Part shown: positions 1-8,150 of the stretch, piece after piece | Layout of the letters: each line of letters opens with the position of its first letter | Position numbering within the stretch: the first letter of the stretch is position 1 | Source: a bacterium M00.F.Ca.ET.205.01.1.1 | GTDB lineage: Bacteria > Pseudomonadota > Alphaproteobacteria > Rhizobiales > Rhizobiaceae | Length of the DNA: 64,000 bases | Assembly: GCA_004791255.1 (NCBI GenBank) | Contig: SRUQ01000010.1 | Span: 62,001 to 126,000, forward strand | Direction: 5' to 3' | Notes under the pieces: generated by a model | Seen by the model: only the letters and a program-made list of their open reading frames with translations | Databases searched by the model: none | Told to the model about the DNA's origin: nothing | Translations under genes and position numbers: made by a program

Positions 1-3000
1 CGCTCGCAGGACCCCGCCCTTTCGGCGCTGACCGATCGGCTCGAACAAATCAGCAATGCCGTCAACAACCTGCCGGAATCGCTGTCGCTGCGCTCGCTGG
101 AGGAAAAGGTCCGCACGCTGGCCGGCGCCGTCGATCATTTCGCCAGCCAGCAGGACAATCGTGGCGGCGACACGCTTGCCATGATCGACGAGCGGCTGGA
201 CGAGATTTCCCGTGCCATCGTCGCCTCGACTGTCGCGGCGCAAGCCAGCTCCGTCGACCATGAGGTTTTCGAACGCATCGAGAAGCGGATCGATTCGCTC
301 GCCCGCCAGATCGAGGAAGTGGCGCAGGACCATCCCGGCAATGCGGTCATGGACCGCCTGAGCGTGCTGTCGAGCCGGGTCGACGAACTCGCCGGCCGCG
401 CCAACCTGCCGGAGCAGGCCATGGAACGGCTGGCCAAGCAGATCGCGCTCATCGCCGACAAGATCGACCAGGCGCCCGCCATGCCGGATGCAGATTACAT
501 CTTCCACGGGCTTGAACAGCGTTTCGACGTGCTGTCAGGCATGATGGAACGCCGCCAGGGCGACGCTATCGAACAAGGCAACATGCTGTTCCGCGATCTC
601 GAGCGCCGTCTGGACGAAGTCGCCGACCGGCTCGACCAGCGCATGCCGCAGGTCGACAGCGCTGGCATCATGGAAGCCATCGACGCCCGCTTCACCGCAC
701 TCGCCAAGCGTATGGAAACGCGGGTTCCCGATCCTGCCGGCGAAGCGGCGATCCGTGGGCTGGAAAGCCGGCTCGAGGACATTTCAAGCCGGCTGGACTC
801 GTCCGCCGCACAGGTGGCCGGCATAGATCCCACTTTGATCCGCAGCCTGGAGACGCAGGTCGCAAGCCTGTCGGCCCATCTCTCCAAGCCCAGCACCCCG
901 CTGCCGGAATTCGAGGACATCAGCCCGCGCCTCAACGAAATCGAAAGGGCGCTGGCCGGAACGCGCGACTCCATCCTCGGCGCGGCGCGCGAGGCGGCCG
1001 AGAGCGCCGTGCGTACGATGGCCGGGTCCGGCACCGATACGGCCGCGGTTTCCGGCCTCGCCCAGGACCTGAAGACGCTCGAGACGCTGACGCGGCGCTC
1101 CGACGAGCGCAATTCGCGGACATTCGAGGCCATCCACGACACGCTGCTCAAGATCGTCGACAGGCTGGGTTCGCTGGAGACCAGTGAGACACCAGAAGCC
1201 GTGAGTGAGCTGCTGGACGCACGTGCGGACGAGGCAGCCGGCAAGCGCCGTGCGCGGGTCGGCAAGATGGCCGTCGCGGCGCCGTCGCTTGACATGGATG
1301 AGCCCATTCCGCTGACCGGCGACATGGCCGATCTCGACGGCCGTGCCGCCGCCATCATGCGCAACGAACCGGGTTTGTCGCGCGGACGTACGCCCGCCGA
1401 GGCGGCTGCCGCTGCCGCGATGGCCGCGCTCGGTTCCGACACGGCTGCCGAGAAAAGTGAGCCGGTGGGCCGCAAATCCATGTTCGGCGGGCTGGCGCGC
1501 GCCTTCAAGGGCAAGAAGGAGACGCAAACACCGCCGCTGGCCGGCTCGGAGCCAAGCGTCGACATCCCGAGCGTCGATCTCGACGAGCCGCTCGACCCGA
1601 AAGTGGCCAACAGGCCGCTGGAACCCGGCTCCGGCGCACCGGACCTCAACGCCATCATGAAGCGCGTGCGCGACGAGCGCGGGCAGCCGGCCAGGCCCAG
1701 CGACAGCGATGCCGCGAAATCGGATTTCATCGCCGCCGCGCGCCGCGCGGCGCAAGCCGCCGCCGCCGAGGCCGATGCCCTGAAGCGCCAGTCGACGATG
1801 AAGGGGCCGGTGAAGGCGCTCAGGATCGGCGACCTGCTCAAGGCCAAACGCAAGCCGATCCTGATGGCGGCCGCCGCGATCATGCTGGCGCTGGCCGGCC
1901 TGCAGCTTGGCAAGGCATTCCTGGCCGATCCCGCCCAGGTGGCCAGCAACGAAGCCGCGCCTATCGTCGCCGCGCAGCCGGTGAAGACCGCTTCGGTCGA
2001 TGCAGCGGGCGAGCCAAAGACAGAAGCCCAGCCAAAGGCAGAAACCAAGCCAGAGGCAACCGACAGTACGCCGGACCGCGTCGTGCGGCAGGCTGAGCAA
2101 ACGGCACCGGCAACCAAGGACGACATGACGGCGCAGACCGCGCTGGCCATGCCTTCGGATGCCAACGCAACGATCAATGCCGTGCCGGTGGCTGAGCCGG
2201 CACCGGCGGCGACGGCGTCGGTTCCGATCCTGCCCACCGACCCGGCTGAGGCCTCTCCCGATATGACGGCTTCGACCGAGCCCAGTGCCACTGTCCCCGC
2301 CGCACCCACTTCTCCGGCACCGGCCGCGACCGCTGACGGCACGCAGGCAACGGATACGGACACCGGTTCGCAGCCGGCCATGGCAGCACCGGCCACGGCC
2401 AAGGACGCCACGGGTACCATCGCGCCCGCTAATGGGTCCGCGGCAGCCGCCACGGGCAAGTTCGACATTCCCGCCGACGCCGGCTCGGTCGCCTTGCGCG
2501 ACGCCGCCGCCGGGGGCGATCCCAAGGCGCTGTTCGAGATCGCCTCGCGCTATGCAGAGTCGCGCGGCGTCAAGGAAGACATGGCGGCCGCCGCCAAATG
2601 GTACGAGAAGTCGGCCGAGCTCGGCTTCGCGCCGGCCGAATACCGCATCGGCAATTTCTACGAGAAGGGCATTGGCGTCGCGCGCGACATCAAGAAGGCA
2701 AAGACCTGGTACCAACGCGCCGCCGAGCAGGGCAACGCCAGCGCCATGCACAATCTGGCCGTGCTGTTCGCCATGGCCGCGGACGGCGCAACCGACAATG
2801 AATCGGCCGCCCACTGGTTCCAGGAAGCCGCCGACCTCGGCGTCAAGGACAGCCAGTTCAATCTCGGCATCCTCGCCGCCAAGGGCGTCGGCATGAAGCA
2901 GAACCTCGAAGAGTCCTACAAGTGGTTCGCGCTCGTCGCCAAGACCGGCGACAAGGATGCCGCCGCCAAGCGCGACGAGATCGCCAATGCGATGCGGCCC

Positions 3001-3315
3001 GAGCAGCTCGAGCGCGCGCGGGCGGCTGCCGAACTGTGGAAGGCCAAGCCGCTCAACCCGGTGGCCAATTCGGCCGACATTCCCGAATCCTGGCAGGATG
3101 GGACGCCGCAGACGACCGCCGGCATCGACATGAAGAAGGCGGTCAAGAACATCCAGCTGATCCTCAACAAGAACGGCTATGACGCCGGCGGAGCCGACGG
3201 CGTGATGGGCGCCAAGACCAAGAACGCGATCGTGGCGTTCCAGACCGATAACAAGCTGCCGGCGACCGGCGCGGTCGACGAAAAACTGGTCAAGGCGTTG
3301 CTGGCGCGCAAATAA
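1..3315 (+). CDS. PodJ-like polar localization/SEL1-repeat protein with peptidoglycan-binding domain (5' end cut by window)
   Basis: The frame is open from base 1 to the TAA at 3315, so the start lies upstream; about 1,104 codons are visible. Order of parts: a long coiled-coil-rich stretch with repeated RLDEI/SRLD-type heptads (codons 1-450); an acidic/basic linker; one membrane segment near codons 619-641 (ILMAAAAIMLALAGLQL); an Ala/Pro/Thr-rich linker; about four SEL1 repeats (codons 830-985, AAKWYEKSAELG type); and a C-terminal peptidoglycan-binding domain (about codons 1044-1104). Cytoplasmic coiled coil, single membrane pass, periplasmic SEL1 and wall-binding end match the PodJ/localization-factor architecture of Caulobacter and rhizobia, which marks a cell pole and recruits division and pilus factors. 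The function is inferred from architecture. The next gene starts about 190 bp downstream on the same strand. Confidence 0.8.
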   Translation, partial: RSQDPALSALTDRLEQISNAVNNLPESLSLRSLEEKVRTLAGAVDHFASQQDNRGGDTLAMIDERLDEISRAIVASTVAAQASSVDHEVFERIEKRIDSLARQIEEVAQDHPGNAVMDRLSVLSSRVDELAGRANLPEQAMERLAKQIALIADKIDQAPAMPDADYIFHGLEQRFDVLSGMMERRQGDAIEQGNMLFRDLERRLDEVADRLDQRMPQVDSAGIMEAIDARFTALAKRMETRVPDPAGEAAIRGLESRLEDISSRLDSSAAQVAGIDPTLIRSLETQVASLSAHLSKPSTPLPEFEDISPRLNEIERALAGTRDSILGAAREAAESAVRTMAGSGTDTAAVSGLAQDLKTLETLTRRSDERNSRTFEAIHDTLLKIVDRLGSLETSETPEAVSELLDARADEAAGKRRARVGKMAVAAPSLDMDEPIPLTGDMADLDGRAAAIMRNEPGLSRGRTPAEAAAAAAMAALGSDTAAEKSEPVGRKSMFGGLARAFKGKKETQTPPLAGSEPSVDIPSVDLDEPLDPKVANRPLEPGSGAPDLNAIMKRVRDERGQPARPSDSDAAKSDFIAAARRAAQAAAAEADALKRQSTMKGPVKALRIGDLLKAKRKPILMAAAAIMLALAGLQLGKAFLADPAQVASNEAAPIVAAQPVKTASVDAAGEPKTEAQPKAETKPEATDSTPDRVVRQAEQTAPATKDDMTAQTALAMPSDANATINAVPVAEPAPAATASVPILPTDPAEASPDMTASTEPSATVPAAPTSPAPAATADGTQATDTDTGSQPAMAAPATAKDATGTIAPANGSAAAATGKFDIPADAGSVALRDAAAGGDPKALFEIASRYAESRGVKEDMAAAAKWYEKSAELGFAPAEYRIGNFYEKGIGVARDIKKAKTWYQRAAEQGNASAMHNLAVLFAMAADGATDNESAAHWFQEAADLGVKDSQFNLGILAAKGVGMKQNLEESYKWFALVAKTGDKDAAAKRDEIANAMRPEQLERARAAAELWKAKPLNPVANSADIPESWQDGTPQTTAGIDMKKAVKNIQLILNKNGYDAGGADGVMGAKTKNAIVAFQTDNKLPATGAVDEKLVKALLARK

Positions 3316-3507
3316 CGGCAGAAGCGTCGCTTCCACGACGCCCTTGCCATACATTTGCCTGTTAACTGATTGAGATGTTTTTTGTTTCGGCGGCGTGGCG
3401 AGGTTTGACTTCACCGCGCCGCCGGCGCAAGAACGAAGACGCTTTTTGGCGCGGGACCGCCCGCAACGGGCAGCATCGCCAACAGGCAAACTGGTCGAGA
3501 CTGACGG

Positions 3508-4431
3508 GTGGGCATCTATCTCCCGATTGCGGAAATTTCCGTCAACGTCTTCGTGCTGCTGGCCATGGGCGCCGCGGTGGGTTTCCTGTCGGGCATGTTC
3601 GGGGTCGGCGGCGGTTTTCTGATCACGCCGCTGCTTATCTTCTACAACATCCCGCCGGCGATCGCGGTTGCCACCGGCGCCAACCAGGTCATCGCCTCTT
3701 CCGTCTCCGGCGTCCTTTCGCACATGAAGCGAGGTACACTCGACTTCAAGCTGGGCGGTGTGCTTCTGGGCGGCGGCATCGTCGGCTCCACCGCCGGCAT
3801 CTACGTGTTCGCCTTGCTGCGGCGACTCGGTCAGCTCGACCTGTTCATCTCGCTGCTCTACGTTGTGCTGCTCGGCATCGTCGGCGGGCTGATGCTGGTC
3901 GAGAGCGTCAATGCCCTGCGCGCCACGCGCAGCGGCGCGGCTCCGGTGCTGAAGAAATCAGGCCAGCACAACTGGATCCACCGCCTGCCGCTGAAGATGC
4001 GGTTCAGGGCGTCAAAACTGTTCGTCAGCGTCATCCCGGTGCTCGGCCTCGGCGCGGGCATCGGCTTCCTGTCGTCGATCATGGGCGTCGGCGGCGGCTT
4101 CATCATGGTGCCGGCGCTGATCTATCTCCTGAAGGTGCCGACCAACGTCGTCATCGGCACCTCACTGTTCCAGATCATCTTCACCTCCGCCTACACGACG
4201 CTGGTCCACGCCACCACCAACCAGACGGTGGACGTGATGCTCGCCTTCCTTTTGATGGCCGGCGGCGTGGCCGGTGCGCAATATGGCGCCAAGGCCGGCC
4301 AGCGCCTGCGCGGCGAGCAGTTGCGGGCACTGCTGGCCCTGCTTGTGCTGGCGGTGGCCATCCGCCTGGCCATCGACCTCTTCGTCACGCCGCCCAACCT
4401 CTATTCGCTGTCCGGCGCGGGCCTCAACTGA
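3508..4431 (+). CDS. TauE/SafE family anion exporter (DUF81)
   Basis: A 307-residue polytopic membrane protein starting at GTG 3508. It has two homologous halves, each with the glycine-rich TauE/SafE signature (GFLSGMFGVGGGFLITPLL near residue 27 and GFLSSIMGVGGGFIMVPAL near residue 183). About eight hydrophobic segments are visible. The family exports sulfite, sulfoacetate and related small anions across the inner membrane. The stop TGA at 4429-4431 shares a base with the ATG of the next gene, so the two are probably translationally coupled. A sulfite-oxidising enzyme operon lies about 3.7 kb downstream, which favours sulfite or another sulfur oxyanion as substrate; that is inference. No strong ribosome-binding site is visible, so the exact start is uncertain. 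Confidence 0.85.
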   Translation: MGIYLPIAEISVNVFVLLAMGAAVGFLSGMFGVGGGFLITPLLIFYNIPPAIAVATGANQVIASSVSGVLSHMKRGTLDFKLGGVLLGGGIVGSTAGIYVFALLRRLGQLDLFISLLYVVLLGIVGGLMLVESVNALRATRSGAAPVLKKSGQHNWIHRLPLKMRFRASKLFVSVIPVLGLGAGIGFLSSIMGVGGGFIMVPALIYLLKVPTNVVIGTSLFQIIFTSAYTTLVHATTNQTVDVMLAFLLMAGGVAGAQYGAKAGQRLRGEQLRALLALLVLAVAIRLAIDLFVTPPNLYSLSGAGLN

Positions 4432-5219
4432 TGAGAGGCCTGAGAACGCTCGCAGCCATCACCCTCCTGTCGCTGATTGCCGCCGCTCCTGCGAAGGCGC
4501 AGACACCACCGACGGAAGGCATCCAGATCGGCCTTTCCACCGATGCGATCTCCATCACCGCCGGCTTCTCCGGCGCCGACCTGACCATTTTCGGCTCACT
4601 GGAAAATCCGGACCCGCTCGTGGCCCGCCAGGGCCGCTACGACGTCATCGTGGTGCTCGAAGGCCCGCCCAAGCCGGTGGTGGTGCGCCGCAAGGACCGG
4701 GTGCTTGGGGTCTGGATCAACCTGGACTCCGAGACCTTCGAAAACGTGCCGGTGTCCTATTCGGTGGCGACGACGCGGCCGCTGCAGGACATCACCGAAC
4801 CGAAAAGCTACAGGCAGCTGTCGCTCGGCGCCACCAACCTCTACATGCAGCCCGCCGACGCCGGAGACAGCCCGGCGACGATCGAGGAGTTCACCGCGGC
4901 GCTGCGCGAACGCAAGGCAGCCGCCGGCCTCTACAGCGAGAATGTCGGCGGCGTGCAGTTCCTGTCGCAGAACCTGTTCCGCGCCACGGTCAGGCTGGCG
5001 CCGAATGTTCCCGTCGGCACGCACAGGGCACGCGCCTTCCTGTTCAAGAGCGGCCTGTTCATTAAGGAAAGCTCGGCCCAGCTCGAAATCCGCAAATCGG
5101 GTTTCGAACAGTCGATCTTCCGCGTCGCCCATGACTATTCCTTCCTCTACGGCGTGTTCGCGGTATCACTGGCCATGGTGACGGGCTGGCTCGGAAGACT
5201 GGTCTTCCGCAAGGACTGA
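4431..5219 (+). CDS. TIGR02186 family transmembrane protein
   Basis: 262 residues, ATG 4431 overlapping the exporter stop by one base. It has a signal peptide (residues 1-24, cleavage near AKAQ), a periplasmic beta-rich domain of about 200 residues, and one C-terminal membrane anchor (FLYGVFAVSLAMVTGWLGRLVF) with a short basic tail. This matches TIGR02186, an alphaproteobacterial family of unknown function usually found beside TauE/SafE-type exporters. The coupling and topology suggest a periplasmic accessory or gating subunit of the exporter; that role is inferred. The same frame is open upstream through the exporter gene, but that extension is a shadow. A short weak hairpin (AAAGGG/CCCTTT, about 5231-5247) follows the stop. 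Confidence 0.8.
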   Translation: MRGLRTLAAITLLSLIAAAPAKAQTPPTEGIQIGLSTDAISITAGFSGADLTIFGSLENPDPLVARQGRYDVIVVLEGPPKPVVVRRKDRVLGVWINLDSETFENVPVSYSVATTRPLQDITEPKSYRQLSLGATNLYMQPADAGDSPATIEEFTAALRERKAAAGLYSENVGGVQFLSQNLFRATVRLAPNVPVGTHRARAFLFKSGLFIKESSAQLEIRKSGFEQSIFRVAHDYSFLYGVFAVSLAMVTGWLGRLVFRKD

Positions 5220-5394
5220 AGCCCGCCAGAAAGGGGTTTCCCTTTTCCGGATGATGCTATAGACCGCCACCTCCCAATCCCGACGGGCAAACACGCAAAA
5301 TTCAATTCGGCAGAGCGGTCCGGCCAACCGGGCGACAGCGCACGCTTCCCGCGGCGCCGAGGCGTTGCCCTGACAGACACGACAGGACGCAGCG

Positions 5395-6651
5395 ATGAGA
5401 CCAGCATTCGCCGGCATCGATTTCGGCACTTCGAACTCCACGGTAGGCGTGGTCCGCAACGGCCAGCCTCGCCTCGTCGCGCTGGAGGACGGCCAGGTCA
5501 CGCTGCCAAGCGCCGTGTTCTTCAACTTCGAGGACAACCGCACGCTCTTTGGCCGCAACGCCATTGCCAATTACACCGACAGTGTCGAAGGCCGGCTGAT
5601 GCGCTCGCTGAAGAGTGTGCTGGGCAGTTCGCTTGCCCAGGAGAAAACGCGCATCAAGGCGCGATCGATCGGCTTCATGGAGATAGTCAGCCTGTTCGTC
5701 GGCCATCTGCGCAGAAGGCTGGAGGACGATGCGGGCGGCGCGGTCGAGAATGTCGTGCTCGGCCGTCCGGTGCAGTTCGTCGATGACGATGCCGAAGCCG
5801 ACGCCAAGGCGCAAAGCGAACTCGAGGGTGCTGCCCGCGCGCAAGGCTTCAAGCATATCGCCTTCCAGTTCGAGCCGATCGCGGCCGCGCTCGACTACGA
5901 ACAGAAGGTGACGCGCGAGGAACTGGCGTTGATCATCGACATGGGCGGCGGCACGTCGGATTTCTCGATCGTGCGCGTTTCGCCGGAGCGTGCCCGCGCG
6001 CTCGACCGCAAGGACGACATCCTGGCCAGCCGGGGCGTCCATATCGGCGGCACCGATTTCGACCGGCTGCTGAGCATCGCCCATGTGATGCCCGAACTCG
6101 GCTATCTCTCGCCGACCAAGGACGGCAAACGCAACCTGCCGGCCAGGTACTTCATCGATCTCGCCACATGGCAGCGCATCAATCTGGTCTACACCGCCAA
6201 GGCGATGACGCATCTGCGCCAGATCCGCTATGAGGCGGTGCGCGCCGACCTGGTCGACCGCTTCATCCATATCGTCGAGCACCGCTACGGACACGCGCTG
6301 GCGGCGCTGGTCGAAAGAGCCAAGATCGCGCTGACCGACAGATCATCGGCCGACGTGGCTGTGAAGCTGCCGGAGGCGACGTTCGCCGCCGAAATCATGC
6401 GTGACGGGCTGGACGCCACCATCGCCAGGGACATCGAGCGGGTCACCGCCACGGTGGGGCAGACCATCAGCGACGCGCTGGTCAAGCCATCCGACATCAC
6501 CGCTGTGTTCCTGACCGGCGGCTCGACCGCGATCCCGCTGGCGAGACGAGAGATCCTGTCGCTGGTGCCGCAGGCTTCCGTCATCGAAGGCGACATGTTC
6601 GGCTCGGTCGGGCTGGGCCTGGCGCTGGATGCACAACGGAAGTTCGGCTGA
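5395..6651 (+). CDS. Hsp70 family protein, YegD-like putative chaperone
   Basis: 418 residues, ATG 5395 after a moderate AGGA site. It has the actin/Hsp70 ATPase landmarks in order: phosphate-1 loop GIDFGTSNSTVGV (residues 5-17), phosphate-2 loop IIDMGGGTSDFSIV (about 180-193), and adenosine loop FLTGGSTAIPLARREI (about 370-385). It is far shorter than DnaK (about 640) and has no substrate-binding beta-sandwich or lid, matching the YegD group. No DnaJ or GrpE gene is nearby. The substrate is unknown. It is transcribed alone; the 3' side is followed by a palindromic repeat. Confidence 0.85.
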   Translation: MRPAFAGIDFGTSNSTVGVVRNGQPRLVALEDGQVTLPSAVFFNFEDNRTLFGRNAIANYTDSVEGRLMRSLKSVLGSSLAQEKTRIKARSIGFMEIVSLFVGHLRRRLEDDAGGAVENVVLGRPVQFVDDDAEADAKAQSELEGAARAQGFKHIAFQFEPIAAALDYEQKVTREELALIIDMGGGTSDFSIVRVSPERARALDRKDDILASRGVHIGGTDFDRLLSIAHVMPELGYLSPTKDGKRNLPARYFIDLATWQRINLVYTAKAMTHLRQIRYEAVRADLVDRFIHIVEHRYGHALAALVERAKIALTDRSSADVAVKLPEATFAAEIMRDGLDATIARDIERVTATVGQTISDALVKPSDITAVFLTGGSTAIPLARREILSLVPQASVIEGDMFGSVGLGLALDAQRKFG

Positions 6652-6733
6652 GACTGGCTCACACCACAGTTGGCAAGGATCCAGCGCGAGTAGCATGTCG
6701 TAGAACTTTGGAGATTGGCCGAGACATCCGTCG

Positions 6734-6922
6734 CTTCGTCATTCTAGGGCGGAGCAAGGAGCGAAGCGACGCGGCGCAGACCCTAGAATCCATGCCGGGA
6801 CATACGAGTCGTCGCAACCGTGCAGAATTCTGCTCCGTTGCACTCCGTGGCCGATGTCACGGAATGGATTCTAGGGTCTCCGCGACGTCGCTTCGCGACT
6901 GCTTCGCCCTAGAATGACGAAG
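6734..6922. repeat. Nested palindromic intergenic element (REP/MITE-like)
   Basis: The left arm (6734-6797) and right arm (6860-6922) are imperfect inverted copies of each other. Both begin with CTTCGTCATTCTAGGGCG at their outer ends and finish with ACCCTAGAATCCAT toward the centre. Each arm also carries its own ATTCTAGGG...CCCTAGAAT inverted pair around a GCGAAGCGACG core, so the element is a palindrome of palindromes with a 62-bp centre. It lies between the tail-to-tail ends of the Hsp70 and LysR genes. I recall similar CATTCTAGGG elements as common between Mesorhizobium genes, but copy number cannot be tested here. The short frame across it (6708-6917) is not a gene. Confidence 0.8.
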
Positions 6923-6984
6923 TTCGAAGGCTTCAGCCAATCGCGAAAGTTGCCAAATTTTCATCCCGGGGCGCAATCCGGCTA

Positions 6985-7872
6985 TCAGCCGAAGTTCCCG
7001 CTGAGATGCGCCTTCAGCGCCATCTGGGCCAGGCTTGCCTGGCGGTCGCGATGCGTGATCATGGCGAAGTCGCGTTTCGGCAATTCGATCGGCACGGCCC
7101 TCAAGCTGCCCTCGGCGACGGCGCGCCCGACGACGAGTTCGGAAATGATGGTGGCGCCGGCGCCCGCCTCGACCGCCTGGCGAACCGCTTCGTTGCTTGG
7201 CAGCACCAGGAATATCTGCAGATCGGCGAGTGAAATCCCCTCGCCCCGCGCCAGATCCTCCAGCACCTCGCGCGTGCCCGAGCCGCCCTCGCGGATAATC
7301 CAGCGCAGCCCTCTTATGTCGGGGCGGCCAGGCGCGATTTCGGCGATCTCAGGGTGTGTAGCAGCGACGACCAGCATCAGCCTGTCGATGTCCACCTTGG
7401 TGCGGCGCAATATGTCGGACTCGGTGCGCCCTTCGACCAGGCCGAGATCGGCGGTGCCGTCCAGCACATTGGCCTCAACCTGCTTCGTATTGCCGATGGT
7501 GACGCTCAGCCGCACCGCGGGATAGGCCTCGTGAAAGGAGGCCAGCCGGCGCGGCAGCCAATAGCTGGCGATGGTCAGGCTGGCGGCGATCGACAGGCTG
7601 CCGGCGACCGTCTGCGAGACATGCTCCAGCACATCGCGCGCGGCGGCGGCGCGTTCGAGCACGGCCTTGGCCTCGGGCAGGAAGCGGTGGCCGGTCTGGG
7701 CCAGTTCGATGTTGCGGCCGACGCGGTTGAACAGATGGACGCCATGCTGCTCTTCAAGCGCGCGAATGGCCGCCGATGCGGCCGACTGGGAGATGCCCAG
7801 AAGCTCCGCCGCCTTGGTCATGTGACCACGCTCGGCGACGGCAACGAAAATGCGCAACTGCTCCAGGGTCAT
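6985..7872 (-). CDS. LysR family transcriptional regulator
   Basis: 295 residues with ATG at 7872. The frame extends to a TTG at 7890, but the ATG gives the canonical LysR opening MTLEQLRIFVAVAERGHMTKAA. The N-terminal winged helix-turn-helix (residues 1-60, ISQSAASAAIRALEE recognition region) is followed by a type-2 periplasmic-binding-like effector domain. It is transcribed divergently from the molybdoenzyme operon starting at 8151, with 278 bp between the starts. LysR genes in this position usually control the divergent operon, so a sulfur-compound-responsive activator of soeABC is likely. The effector is unknown. Confidence 0.9.
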   Translation of the reverse strand: MTLEQLRIFVAVAERGHMTKAAELLGISQSAASAAIRALEEQHGVHLFNRVGRNIELAQTGHRFLPEAKAVLERAAAARDVLEHVSQTVAGSLSIAASLTIASYWLPRRLASFHEAYPAVRLSVTIGNTKQVEANVLDGTADLGLVEGRTESDILRRTKVDIDRLMLVVAATHPEIAEIAPGRPDIRGLRWIIREGGSGTREVLEDLARGEGISLADLQIFLVLPSNEAVRQAVEAGAGATIISELVVGRAVAEGSLRAVPIELPKRDFAMITHRDRQASLAQMALKAHLSGNFG

Positions 7873-8150
7873 ATTGGCATTAAGAACCAATATCGATCGA
7901 ATTTACAAGAACAACTGATTAGACGGATCGATAGGTTCATTCTAGATTTTCACCCGAAGTTAGAAAAAATTCGCCAGCGAACCGCGTGGAATAAAATGAT
8001 CGGGCGATTCAGAGCCCTGCTAACCCGCTTCACCCGCGTCGTCAGACGGCGGCTGGCTGGCGATCGCTATCACCCGGAAGAACATTACATGCGCGGCCCC
8101 GGGCCGAAGACGCGAGCCAAATCCGCTACCCATACCGGTACCGCCGGTTC
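7873..8150. promoter_or_regulatory. Divergent intergenic region between LysR gene and soeA
   Basis: A 278-bp space between two divergent starts must hold both promoters. It is AT-rich near the LysR end (about 7900-8000) and GC-rich toward soeA. I could not place a convincing -35/-10 pair or an unambiguous T-N11-A LysR box. No good ribosome-binding site precedes soeA, so its start could be slightly misplaced. No gene or stable terminator is seen. Confidence 0.4.

Noticed and set aside
495..3723. Long antisense frames (495-2525 and 784-3723, minus)
   Set aside because: They oppose a clearly structured SEL1/peptidoglycan-binding gene and have the Ser/Arg/Gly-rich composition of GC-rich shadow frames.
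6708..6917. 69-codon frame inside the palindrome
   Set aside because: The inverted repeat fully explains the sequence, and no ribosome-binding site or protein family is seen.
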